Source: Isoetes taiwanensis
Lineage: Eukaryota; Streptophyta; Lycopodiopsida; Isoetales; Isoetaceae
Direction: 5' to 3'
Assembly: GCA_021234155.1 (NCBI GenBank)
Contig: JAJEKV010000224.1
Location: 558,001-622,000 of the forward strand
Length of the DNA: 64,000 bases
A model generated the notes under the pieces. The model saw nothing but the letters and a program-made list of their open reading frames with translations, was not told the origin of the DNA and made no database searches. Within the stretch, counting starts at the first letter, position 1, and the number at the start of each line of letters is the position of its first letter. A program made the position numbers and the translations under genes. This document shows positions 20,797 to 32,313 of this stretch, piece by piece.

Positions 20797-21620
20797 ATTT
20801 CGTGAAAACTATTGACTGCAGACAAGTTGGATCTTAAATCTAGACTGGTACCTCCTACCTTACTCCAACAAAGGGCAGCGTAGACGTGTGCTAAGGAAGA
20901 ATTTGCAGATGTAGCAGACTTTAAATTGTCAGCTCCAGAAGTGGTGAAAACCCAATAGGGCAGAGAATCAGAGGAGTTATAAAAGAGTGCAATACCTGCA
21001 GGCTCCATAACAAGGGAATAAGCTCCCTGGGATGAATTGGTATCAGAAACCCAGCTAACAAGTCTGCTTCCTCTTCTCAACACCTGAGAAATTGCAAGGG
21101 TATCTGTTGGATAATCCGAGCTAGCCCATTCCGTTGTCGTATAATCATCTCTGAGCAGAACCATCCCTCCCCGTGAACATATTTCCAAGTATTGAACTCT
21201 TTTGCCGGTAGAATTGGAGGTCCAAACAAGTCTTTTGTCTGCATCTCGAAGAGAGAGGTTTCCTTCTTCGCCAAAGAGCAGTAGAAGCATTTTCCCTTAC
21301 AGATCATTGCGTTAGCAATCCACAACACCCGAAGGGTAATAAACTTTTGTGTCATTTCTGTATGCAACAAGGGAGAGCATGTATGCATCGGATGTGAAGT
21401 TGACAAACCATAGACATATTAGCACAAGACTAGAACTATTTCGATTATTTCTGAATCCAGTAAATCTTCCAGTCAATCTCGGTCCGGTGCCCAAAGAATA
21501 GAGAGTGCCATTATTCACAACCTCCTTCCCAGTGCCATAGTAAATGTGATAGTATGTAGAAGTTTCTCCATGGGTAGGAAGGACATTGCATAGGACTACC
21601 AGAAGAAGAAGCAGCTCCAT
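20606..21620 (-). pseudogene. Truncated G-type lectin receptor kinase paralogue (ectodomain only)
   Basis: This is a close paralogue of the intact receptor kinase at 13,185-15,659. It starts with the equivalent ATG and signal peptide at 21,620 (MELLLLLVVLCNVLPTHG). It contains the bulb-type lectin region and stops matching at the first cysteines of the EGF-like region (CDLPNS), near 20,606. The apple domain, membrane helix and kinase are missing. A small deletion near 21,300 shifts the frame between the two open parts (21,312 upward and 21,290 downward). After the breakpoint the frame runs about 90 codons into unrelated sequence, giving a chimeric tail. If transcribed it could in principle give a short secreted lectin fragment, but the frameshift makes a plain pseudogene likelier. 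Confidence 0.9.
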
Positions 21621-21895
21621 CTCTGCAGAGAGAGAATTCTGACTGGGGATGTAGAGGACCCTTTTTTTTTTGCCCTTTATCCGATAAACAAAAAGCAAAT
21701 GTGAAAGAATAAAAGCCTTGAAAATAAATAGAAAATTAAAGCAGATGGAGCCTACCACACTCAATGCCAATAAGGCATCAGCAATGGATGTTATAGCTGG
21801 CCTACCACACCCAATTAAGGAGAATAATAAGACATCCGACATTCCGTTATAGCATACCACACGCAATTAAGGGCAACAATAAGGCATCCGACAGT
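21621..21895 (-). promoter_or_regulatory. Upstream region of the truncated paralogue with three about 52 bp units
   Basis: The region matches the upstream region of the intact receptor kinase. It contains three successive units beginning CCTACCACAC(T/C)CAAT or close variants, with AATAAGRCATCNGACA in the middle and GTTATAG at the end. Repeats retained upstream of both paralogues show that the duplication included the promoter. Confidence 0.6.
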
Positions 21896-23879
21896 CCGCA
21901 GAAGGGTGAGGCAACTAGAAGAGACTAATTTTTAGTTTTCTCGCCCTTTCTTGCTATTTCGTATGGCAACCCTTCTTGCTACTTCCTATGCCGGATTTTG
22001 CCATTGTGGGTCTACGGTTGCCATATCAGAAATGTTTCATATGATCAAATTAGTTCTAAGTAGAAGATCTTTCGGACCTGTGCTGATTGGGGGCATCCAA
22101 GCTGTCTTCTAATGTATTAAAAAGCTGCAATGGGTACTTTTCTCAAAATGTTCTATACTGCAGCGAGCTCCATATTAATTCAATCTAGGAATCAGATTAC
22201 ATTGTCGAAATAATGCTTTGTTCCACATGACTTGTTTATGTTATTTTGGTTGGAATTCAATACAATGTTATTGGAAATCAATTTTTCAGATTTAAAAGGA
22301 AATTTTTAGAACCAAGATTTTATTAGTAGGATAAATTCCATCCAAATCCGCGGGTGCCTGTTCATTCTAAGGGGGGAAGGAAATTTTCCTATTCAGGTTA
22401 AATACTTTGCCATACACTGCCTGGAAATCAATGCCTTCAACTTGTGCCATGGCAACAAAACCAACTTCAAATTACACAAAAAGAAAAAAAAAGGGGGGAC
22501 TTCAATCGCAAAAAGCTATACCTTCAATCACAAAAAGCTAATGGCCCATTCACATGCACACAAATGAAAAAATGCCGGCCGCAAGTGGGCGTGACATCTA
22601 TCAGCGTCGCAAAATTTCAAGCAACACCGAAATTTGCAAGCCGCCCGCGATACACTTATCGGGGAACGGGTTGCAAATAAAGGGTCATAGCATCGCTTTT
22701 GTCACGCCCCACCTTCGCCGCCGCAAGAAATTTTGGGCTCATGTGAATCCTACATAAGTGCACAGATATGTTATTTTTGGGTTGCTCGAAGGGGTTGATT
22801 GAATAATATTAAGATATAGTAATTGAACGAATGAGATTAGGAGTTTTCTCACATCCGACAAGTCAAGGCTCTAATCTAGACCTTTTAATGGCTTACCATG
22901 ACAGTAACGCACGGCCGCTTTGGCGGCAAACAGAAAACGAGAGAGGGGATGTGGATTCCACCCGCATCCGGGCCACGCATTTGAGGGCTCCAGCCTCCCC
23001 CCACTGGTATCACAGTAACTTAAGGGGCAAAGTACGCTGCTCGAAAGTAAAGGCGAATACGTAAGGTGGGGCTGAAAATAATTGGCGTAAAAAACCCCCA
23101 CCGGATGCTGCAGCAAGGGGAATAATAGACTACAACAACGGCTCCGAGAAAATCACCCCCTGGATTTGGGGCCTCCAATAAGCAGTCTGCAAGAGGTAAA
23201 CCACCACTCCTGCTTATCTTGTACAAATGTTGCCCCCTCCGGTGGATATCTTGCCCCAAGCAATGCAATTTAGGTTTTCCTGAAGAGGGCTAATAAGAAT
23301 GCAGCAGAGGAGAGTAATAGTAAGAGCTGATACTATATCAGCAGTAGTTCCATCTAACAACTCGGTCCCATTTGGGGGTCACCCGTCTCAAATCAAGTGA
23401 ACTGGATCCTGTCAGAGAGAGCAAAGCATGGGACAATAACAAGGGATCTACAATCTTGTATAAGTGCCTTCAGGACAGTGCAAAAATTGAACTTCGATCT
23501 GTTGAGTGTAACAAACATTGATGCGGGGCAAGTCCCTTGCAAAGAACAGGGCATGCTAATCTCAGAAGTTGTCATGAAAGAAGCATCAGGAGTTGCGAAT
23601 GGAAAAGAGCCAGAAGCTGAGAACAATGAAAACTTTTCATAAATTCATTCATCAAACACAAGCGTATCAGGTAAGTTCTGAAGTCAGAAGCAAATGTTAG
23701 CTGATCCTTTACAAAATCACAATATCAATACAACTATTAGAACTTTATCAATGGAACACTCATTAGAGCTTATATTTAGCATGATTCATAGTGCAACTTA
23801 ATTTCTAACGACCATTCAACTTAATCATATAACAGCACTGTAGCAATGGGATTGACCGTTGCACTGTTCATATTTTGAC
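21896..23879. other. Intergenic DNA with a short GC-rich inverted repeat
   Basis: No gene is recognised. Around 22,567-22,597 (GCCGGCCGCAAGTGGGCGTGAC) and 22,700-22,730 the sequence forms an imperfect inverted repeat about 30 bases long. A TGGTATCACAG motif at 22,993 resembles a tRNA-Met primer-binding site but has mismatches and no flanking LTR pair. A plus-strand frame of 81 codons at 23,397-23,642 has no recognisable motif. Confidence 0.4.
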
Positions 23880-24277
23880 TGCTAATATTTCATCGAACTT
23901 CAACCTTTGCTTTTTCTGTTTAGGTCGGATCCGGCACCAGTGGATGCCAGACCATTCTATAATGGCCGGATAAGAACTCAGAGAACCGTCGGTCTTGCAG
24001 GACCGATCGGAATACAGCTATGCTGGCTCGAATAATCGAGACCAGCTTAATATAGACAGAATACTATATAAGTCACCATGCAGGTTCACATTGAAACCAT
24101 TAAGGGTTTAATGTTATCAACACCATATAATAGTTCAACCATTGAACCTTTATGAGTTAACCATTGAACTTCACATTGTCTTCTTAACCTAGTCTTCTCA
24201 ACCTCGTATATGTTTCAAGCATTGAACTTCAAACTTGCATTGTCAAGTCAACATATCATGACATGATCCTAACAACA
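23880..24277 (-). mobile_element. Putative 3' LTR of copia element 1
   Basis: Directly after a polypurine tract (minus strand GAAGGGAGAG, 24,287-24,278) comes TGTTGTTAGG, a standard LTR start. A TATATAGT box lies about 210 bases inside. The far end is uncertain; ...TTAGCA at 23,880 gives a TG...CA element of 398 bp. No second LTR copy is present on the other side, so the boundary cannot be confirmed by comparison. Confidence 0.5.
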
Positions 24278-24381
24278 CTCTCCCTTCATGTCATGATCCT
24301 GCATCTGGCTGAGCATATTTGTCTACTGTCATAACTAATTAATTTTCCAAGTCTTCCCAGCATAAATATGAACTTGTCTTA

Positions 24382-27300
24382 TTATTTTCCCTGTATTCCC
24401 AGCATGAACCTGAACTTGTCACGTTTAAACTGTGGCAAAGCTTTAGTCAAAATGTCTGCAGCTTGTTCCTGAGTCTTCACATACTCAACTGAAATAATCT
24501 TCTTGGCAACATGTTCCCTTATAAAGTGCATGTGAATTTCAATGTGTTTAGTTCTCTGGTGCATGACTGGATTTTTAGTAATAGCTATACAGCTTAAGCT
24601 ATCATTTAACAATATTGTGGGATTAATTTGGATTACCCCTAACTCATTAAGCAATCTTCTTGCCCATACTATCTCCTTAGCAGCCAATGTTGTTGCAGCA
24701 TATTCTGCTTCAGCAGATGACATTGCAACACTACTTTGCTTTTTAGATTTCCAAGCAACTAACCCTCCAGCTAACATTAAAGTAAATCCTGATATTGACT
24801 TCTTATGATCTAGGTCAGAAGCCCAATCTGCATCACAATAGGCTTGCAGCTGCAATTGACTATTAGAAAAGCGAATACCTTCATTTTGAGTGCCCTTAAG
24901 AAACCTTAAAATCCTCTTAGTAGCTATCCAGTGAGTCCTTCCTGGATTGTTGGAGTATCTGCTTAATAAACTAACAGAGAATGCAATATCAGGGCGTGTG
25001 CAATTTGCTACATACAAAAGACAACCTATTAGTTCTCTGTATGGAATATTTGACATTTCTTCTGCTTCAATCTCTGATTTGGGACACATGTTTTCTGAAA
25101 TTTTGTGGCATGTCACAAGAGGAGTAGCAGCACTATTACAACTCTCCATTCCAAATCTGCTAAGAATATTTTGAATGTTTATTGCTTGGGTAAGAATTAG
25201 CTTTCTTTCATCCCTGTTTCTAGTTACTTCGCTCCCTAAAAATCTTTTGAGCTCTCCAAGATCTGTCATCTTAAATTTAGATTTGAGAACTTGTTTGCAG
25301 TCGTCTAAGCATGTGGCATCATTAGCTACCATAATGCAATCATCTACATACAATACTATGATGCAAAAATTCTGTTTGTTCTTGAACAAATATATATTCC
25401 CATCACTCTCAAGTTTTTTGCATTCACTTACTCTCAAGAAACTGTCCATGCAAACCATGCTCTAGGAGACTGCTTGAGTCCATAAACTGCTCGTTTTAAC
25501 TTCCAAACCATTTCTGTACCTTGTTCAAATCCTTCTGCTTGTTGCATAAATATATCTTCTTCAAGTTTTGCATTAAAAAATGTTGTGCTAACGTCCATAT
25601 GGTGAATTTCTAAATGCATATGCCAAGAGTATCCTGATGCTTGCAAGTTTCACTATGGGAGAAAAGGTTTCATTATAATCCAACCCTTTTTTCTGAGAAT
25701 ATCCTTTGGCCACAAGTCTAGCCTTGTATATTGTGGACTTTCCATCTGATCCAAGTTTATTTTTAAAAATCCATTTGCTTGCAACCACATTTTTCCCTTC
25801 TGGTTTCTTAACCAATTCATAAGTGTCAGTTCTTTTAAAGGCATTTTGTTCTTCTTCCATAGCCTGTTTCCAATTTGAAGCATGCACACTTCTGATAGCA
25901 TCATCATAACTTTGTGGAACATTTGGTTCTATAATGGCCATTATGATGGCCTCTGAGTCTTCCAGAATATTTAGCCTTTTACTTCTTCCTTCCTGAGTAC
26001 GTCAACAATTATTAACATTAATCATGGCATCCTCCATTAATTTTTCAGCTTCTGTCTTCCTTGACTTCTTTGGATCTTTTTCATTTGTTTTTCCTTGTGT
26101 ATCTGGCTCCTCGACATCTTCGGAATTAGCTTCTAAATTTTCAGTACTGTTTTGTTTATTTCTAGCTACTGCTTGCTCACTTCCTGAGTCATCATTATCT
26201 AGATCAGCAAATGTGACTTCCTTTTCCTTATGAACATCTTTATCCACCTGTTTGCTTGGGCTATCCATCCTCCTTTCTTTATAGAGCTTATTCTCAATGA
26301 AATACACATCCCTGCTGACCAAAATTCTTTTTCTTAAAGGATCATAAAGCTGATATCCTTTTGACAGTTCATCATATCCAATTAGATAACAATCAAGTGC
26401 TCGATCATCCAACTTTTTCCTTTCCTCTTCTGGAACTAATGCATATGCAAGACAACTATATGCCTTATATTTATCATAAGAGGGTTTGAATCCATACCAT
26501 AATTCATCTGGAGTTTTTCCATTAATGCTTCTGGATGGCAGTTTGTTTTGTATTTTCACAGCAGTTTTGACTGCTTCTTCCCACAAGAAATTAGGTAACC
26601 CTGCATATTTGATCATGGCCCTTACTGCATTTAGAATGGATCTGTTTTTCCTCTCTAAAACTCCATTTTGTTGTGGAGTATGTGAGCATGTAACTTGTCT
26701 TCTAATCCCATTTTGAAAATAATAATGATTAAACCTGTTAGATACAAATTCTCCTCCTCGGTCAGTTCTTAAGCATTTTAGTTTCATACCTATTTGTCTC
26801 TCAACTTCAGCTTGATACAATTTGAAGGCTTCAAAGGCTCGATCCTTGGTTCTCAATGTGTAGCATTTAGTCTTCCTGGAAAAATCATCAGTGAATGTAA
26901 TGAAATACCTCTTACCATGTATGCTTCTCACGTTCAAAGGGCCACAGAGGTCACTATGCACAAGTTCAATTAATTCTTTGGCCCTTTTAGCCTTCTTAGG
27001 AAATGGCAGCCTGCTGGATTTTCCCTTAAAACAGCCAGCACAGTTTAGATTTTCTTTCCCTTTATTTTCTGCCATAATTTGTCCTTGTTTGATCATGAAG
27101 TTTAAATTATTTAGATGGGTATGTCCTAATATTTCATGCCACATCTTGATTGTTGAAGTCATAACAGCATTTATTGTCTCATGAACATTGTTATGAAATG
27201 CAAAGTCTGCCAACTCTTTTTGCTAAGAATTTAACTTCACCATTTAAAAGTACTTTGCATTGATGAGTTTCAAAATGAACATGATATCCCAAATCCACCA

Positions 27301-28024
27301 ACTGAGTTACAGAAATTAAATTTCTAACTAGATTAGGCACACATAGTACATTCTCTAGAATGACTGGATTTCCTTCAAGATCAAAGATTTCTAATAATCC
27401 TGCTTGGTCCATCTTCTGCAGATTGCCATCTCCCATCTGCACATAACTTGCATTTTTCTCAAACTTTTCTTTGAGCATAGAAGGTGATTTGATCACGCTT
27501 CTCTCAGCTCCACTATCTAACACATACAAATTTTCAACATCCTTTAGTTTATAATCTGAGACAACTGCCAATAGTTTAGAAAGACTTACCTCAGCATTTT
27601 CATCAAGCTCCTCTTCTGGTTCATTGTTCTTCTCAGTGGCCATATTTAGTTCAGTGGACCTGCCTCTTCCTCTCCATCGAGAAGTTCTTCCTCTGATATT
27701 GTAACCTCTGCCCCTGCCAGCTTTAGCCACATTCCCTTCTTGCCTTTTTGAAAAGTCCCTTGGACTTGAACAGTTAGAGGCTACATGACCAAATCCTTCA
27801 CAATTATAACATTTATTCCCTTTATTTAATTTAGGACAATTTGCCTTGAGATGGCCATATGCATTGCATGCAAAGCAAGGACCTATCTTACCTTGTCCTC
27901 CTCGAGTCTTCCCTCCAGAGGTATACAGAATTTCAGTTGGTTCTTCTTCATTTTCAGCAGCCAAATTGTGTTGCTCTAATTCTGTCTTTATCATATTTTC
28001 AGCATCCTCCCTGCTTTTGGCCAC
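24382..28024 (-). mobile_element. Degenerate Ty1/copia retrotransposon (copia element 1)
   Basis: The minus strand carries the copia polyprotein in order. A gag end has two CCHC knuckles (CFACNAYGHLKANC and CYNCEGFGHVASNC). The protease has LDSGAERS. A pre-integrase HxxxH...CxxC region follows (CAGC). The integrase core has HSDLCGP, RTDRGGEF and PQQNGVLERKNR. Reverse transcriptase has LYVDD. RNase H is near the C terminus (ADWASDLDHKKSISGF and SSAEAEYAA). The order protease-integrase-RT-RNase H defines copia. Breaks: a frame change at about 27,200, an in-frame TGA at 26,002, and further frame changes near 25,620 and 25,450. The N-terminal half of gag and the 5' LTR are missing; the element stops at about 28,024. 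It cannot be autonomous. Confidence 0.93.
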
Positions 28025-28052
28025 TCAAGCTAAACTAAGACACACAACATGG

Positions 28053-28243
28053 CTAAACACCTGGCAAATTAGCGTCGACCAGCTTGGAGATGACTCGGCC
28101 ATCGAACTCCTTCATAAAGTCCGGGTATTGCTTCTCTAGATCTTGCTTCAATACCCCAAGTTGCGTCTTCCACAGGCAAGTGCTCGGCACTGGTCGTGAA
28201 AAGCGCGGAAAATACCTTCTTTTAAGGCGGCTGAGCGAGACAT
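28053..28243 (-). pseudogene. Small unassigned gene fragment with frameshift, beside the copia breakpoint
   Basis: A minus-strand ATG at 28,243 opens MSRSAALKEGIFRAFHDQ. After one frame change near 28,180 the sequence continues as LGVLKQDLEKQYPDF and KEFDGRVISKLVDANLPGV, with a stop at 28,053. A TATAAATTC sits about 85 bases upstream (28,325-28,333), a plausible core promoter. Composition is protein-like, but I recognise no family. It directly abuts the broken 5' end of copia element 1, so it may be a host gene 3' end cut by the insertion or a fragment acquired by the element. Confidence 0.35.
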
Positions 28244-28526
28244 GGCGGTGGTCGAAGGCGCTCGAAAATTTTTGTAGGCGCTCGTGAATTGGATCGCGAT
28301 GTAGCCGAGATCTGGGATTTTCGTGAATTTATAGAATGGAGGTCATTAACAACCCGTCATAATGACGGTCAAAAAATTAATTTCCGGCGGGCGCAATAAA
28401 TTCTCGCGGCGGATCTAGAATATTCTTAAAAATGCCAGAACCGACGTTTTCATTCTCTGCACAGATGCCACCACTAAGTTCAAAATTATGTACCATGGGA
28501 CCGGGGGAAGGAGAACAGAATAGTCA

Positions 28527-28655
28527 ATGGCATGTGAGTTTAAATGAGACAATGACACTCGCAATACGACATGGGACGGGTTGCAGGACAACATAATACT
28601 CATGGCACGCGAGTTTAAATGAGACAATGACAGTCACAATACGGCATGGAAAAGC
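28527..28655. repeat. Two-copy tandem repeat of about 76 bp
   Basis: The block GAGTTTAAATGAGACAATGACA followed by an AATACGRCATGG motif occurs twice in direct order. The remainder of 28,244-29,181 shows no recognised gene. Confidence 0.6.
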
Positions 28656-29181
28656 CCCGCCGAAATGACCTGAATTTGAAATTCAAACTCAATTCACCCA
28701 GCTACACGGCCACCCAAGCCATTCGCTCAAATTGGACTCGGGGAGGAGGCTTCTGAGGCGTTGAATAGGTCTCGAAGGTGATCGTGTAAATTAGAGGCAT
28801 TTGAGGTGCTCATCTAGAAATGGAAGGTGATCTTGAATATTTGAAGGCATTTTCCTGCTGTTTCGACTCCTCATGCTCTGAAGAGTGAAATCAGACAAGA
28901 TATACTATTAAAACTTTGTTTTAATTATATTACAGGACATCTATACCATTTTAACTTCTGTTATATCAAATGAACGAGTTAGAGAGCAGAAGAGGCTCAC
29001 ATTTATATACTATATTCTCTGTAAAGTAGTGTCTTGTCTGAAATGAATTTCAGAACATAGTTATCAACCTGGCAAACCTATAGTAGCTTTAATTGTTTTT
29101 CAGAAAACAGAATTCTTCAGACAATTCTTATAATGTCTTTCAAACCCTGGCCAACTTCAAATCACTGTCTGCATCCCGATC

Positions 29182-32113
29182 GTGACAGCGTGCTGCATTC
29201 GGAGATGTTGTGCCACTTTCTCCACCTGCGAGATCAAGTGCATGCGAAGTTTCTTTTGGAACATGATTGCTACGGACAGGACCACCTTTGCTTACAACAT
29301 GCTTAACCTTTGCTCAGAAAATGGGCAGGTCCAGAAGGTGATGCTAAATAACAAGCAAGTAGCTGACGACATTCTAATGTCAACTTTCTATAAGTGGCTT
29401 AAATTTTTCCTTGTTGGTCATAGAGTTGCTGAACATGGTAATACGGGCTCAAAGAAATCAAGGTCACACACTCTAGCAGAAAATGCCCTACTGTCTATGT
29501 ACATAGATGAGAATGCAGAGACGATGCCCCACAGGTCGAAAATCACTAATGAAGGTGTGAGGGCGAACGTGAAGAGGCTCCCTTCTGTCCTAACAAAGAA
29601 GGACATTCTCTATGAGGTGGATGCCAGTGCTATGGAGATGATAGGTAAGCACATCTCCCCATCTTCATTCTTAGGCAGGTGGAAGTTATACCATCCAGAG
29701 GTTGCAATTGCGAAGAGGATACCTTTCTCCAAGTGCAATGATGTATTGTAATAAAAGAGAAAATGGCTAAGACAAGAGATCTAATAGAGAGAAGAGAATT
29801 GCAGATCGAAAAAAAAGGCATACATGACAGCCTGTATTGGTCGTGGAAAGCTTTATCGCGTCGTGCTCCTGAGCAAGCTCTGACGATCTTCATGATAAGA
29901 TGGATCAGAACAAGATAATGGTATCTAGATTGGAGAAGTTAGCCAAATCAGTGTGGAGAGGAGAACGCTTGAAGGTTAGTGTGACTGTTGCACTGATGCA
30001 TGGCCACGGTATTGGCGCTCTGGGCCATTTTTCACTAGATTTATGGAAGGATGATTCTAATTTTTATATCGGTTCCTTGAACCACACACTCAAAATCCTG
30101 GAGGATGCTTCAAGAGACAACTGGGGCCATTTAAGAGAACTTGAATGCCCTGATTGTGCATGGGGAGCAGCAGTCCTCAACACCATGGCATTGAGGACTA
30201 AGAAGGTCAATAGCACTGGACAAGAATTCATGGCCCTTCCTAGTGCTCCAGTTCACCCCAAACACCTCCCCAGAAGGCTATATTTACAACTAGACAATTG
30301 CTCTGGCCAGAACAAGAATAGATATCTCTTCTCCTACCTTTCTTATCTTGTCTGGTTGGGGGTTTTCGATCAGATACAGCTTGGATTCACGATGGTCGGC
30401 CATACCCCTGATGACATTGATGCACTGTTCGGAAATTACTCAACATTATTGCGTACGTCGGATGCACTCACCATTCCTGAACTAATGCAGCCATTTCGAG
30501 AATGTAGTAGCAAAGCACCAGCGCCGTACCTAGTCACTAAGGTTCTTGATTGGAAGTCATTTGTGAAAGAATACATTCCAGACAAGAAGGATCGCTTAGT
30601 TGGGCACCTGGAGCCCCTGCTATTAAACTTTTGCGTGAAAGGTGGTTGGCCACTCATGTATTACAAGATGAGGCCAGAGCATCAAGAATGGCTCCCTGAC
30701 AATGGAATAAGAATATGGAAGACAGGTGCTGATGGTATGCCAACAATACCTACTGGAGCACTTGAGGCTGTGAAGCCAGACGATAGCCTCAAAGATATGG
30801 ATGCCTTACGATCGTCCATTGCGAAGTACATGATGCATTGGGCAAATATATCTCTTGGTGGTGCGAACTCATGGTCTAATGCCTACATGAATGAGGTTAT
30901 TGACTACTGATCGACTCTGATGCATGCACTTGGGCAGGTCCCACTCGGCCCCCTGGAAATTAGAGACTTCTGGCCTCTCACTAGACAGTTCATGCTAATG
31001 GAGCTTGAGTCAGTAATGCTCGACGAGTACACAACACGTCCGCACTATGTCGGCCCTACAAAGGATAAACCACAGAACCCAGTTGAAACATTCGACCCAT
31101 ACCAGGATGTCAAGAAAGGTATGCTCTTGCTCATTAGACCAGGAGACTCATCTTTTGCATGGATGGCCTTTGCTGAAGAGGACCCTGTACAAGTCCCAAC
31201 TCTTCCCCACTATGAAGAGGTGTTTGTGTCTTGGTGGGAGCCGATAGCAAGAAAAGGTACCACTTATGCACAATAGTATAGGGACTGCGATGGCGCTCGG
31301 TTTGGACGTGGACATGGAGCTCACTTCCCCCACCAAAGGTTAGGGTGCTTCTGTGGCAGGTGGTGCATTTGTATCATGGTGAATGCCCTTGTGAGTCGGT
31401 TTAGGCGGGTGTGAGCCCTCTACGCCCTTGTTGTGGCCTTCATGGTGAGACTGTGGAGCATTATGCGGTTTTATGCCCTCACTTGCGGGGCTGCACGGGA
31501 TTGGGTTAGGCTCTGTTTTAGGTGAGATTGACTAGCCGCCGATTCTTTGCTTCATGTGTATCCTGGTGCTTGGCCGCTCTTGCGGCAGCAAGCCTTGCAT
31601 CTGTGCGTGGCTTGGTTGGTGTGGCTGATTTGGAAGCGGCGGCGGTTGCGGATCTTTCAGGGGATTCAGCAGCCTGCAGCCTCTCTAATTCCTCGACTTA
31701 GGTACAAGCTATTTCAAAGCTTTCTGGTGTTCCCGGGAGTAGTAGAGCGGAAGTTTGCCATTTGGCGGGACTTCTTGGGTGTTGTAGATGGTGATGGTCG
31801 GTTTGTACAGCAGTAGAGTTGCAGTTTTTCTGTGAGTTTGTTGTGGAGTGTCGAGGTATCGCTGTCTCTTTGGGGCAGTTCTCTTTCCTCCTCACTTGTT
31901 TTGTAACATTACCATTCTTTTAATATATTGATGACATAGTTCTTCAAAAAAAAAAAGTATAGGGACTGCTGGCATAAAAGGTGGAGGCCAAATCCGAATG
32001 ACAGGCCTCGTTATCAGCATCTCAAAACCATAGACTATGGTTGGTCCGTCAAGGACAAGCCACGGATGGTTGTGATACTTGCAAGTGTAGCGGCTCAGTT
32101 ATAGGAATTACTG
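29182..32113 (+). pseudogene. DUF7869-type gene, probably transposon-derived, broken by indels, stops and a LINE
   Basis: Three plus-strand frames form one decayed protein. 29,182-29,751 holds a Cys-rich start and ends HPEVAIAKRIPFSKCNDV. 29,766-29,888 continues in a shifted frame (EKMAKTRDLIERREL). 29,900-31,274 carries the core: RLYLQLDNCSGQNKNRYLF followed about 30 residues on by VGHTPDDIDALFG. DN...QNKNR...GHTxxDID is the hallmark of the DUF7869 family, whose acidic pattern suggests an RNase-H-like transposase fold (inference). TGA stops the frame at 30,908, yet the same frame continues from 30,920. A TAG follows at 31,274, next to a LINE insertion. Across that LINE the same frame resumes at 31,970 and runs to 32,113. 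At least two indels and two stops are present, so it is not functional. Confidence 0.75.
31275..31969 (+). mobile_element. 5'-truncated LINE with perfect 14 bp target-site duplication
   Basis: The 14-mer AGTATAGGGACTGC occurs at 31,275-31,288 and again at 31,956-31,969, directly after an 11-base A-run (31,946-31,956). Between them lies the end of a LINE ORF2. It includes a zinc-binding CCGLHGETVEHYAVLCPH region in one frame, then VAWLVWLIWKRRRLRIFQG (frame 31,547-31,816) in another. Removing the insert joins the DUF7869 reading frame on either side. The poly(A), duplication and 5' truncation are standard products of target-primed reverse transcription. It shares its C-terminal block with the LINE tail at 494-1072. 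Confidence 0.92.
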
Positions 32114-32313
32114 GCCAAAGAGGCCTCATAGGATGGAGAAGAAACTTGAGTCTTCAAGGTACATTAAAGTAGTTGTTATTCATTACTCTGCATTTTTCAG
32201 ATTAATACAAGAGCTCTTATACATTACTATATCTTATATGCCAGAACATCACTACATTATATATTGCTAAATAGGTGATATATACACCTAAAGCACAGTT
32301 ACATCACAGCAGT

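Noticed and set aside
22985-23005. Primer-binding-site-like TGGTATCACAG
   Set aside because: It mismatches the tRNA-Met complement, and no LTR pair or retroelement frame lies beside it.
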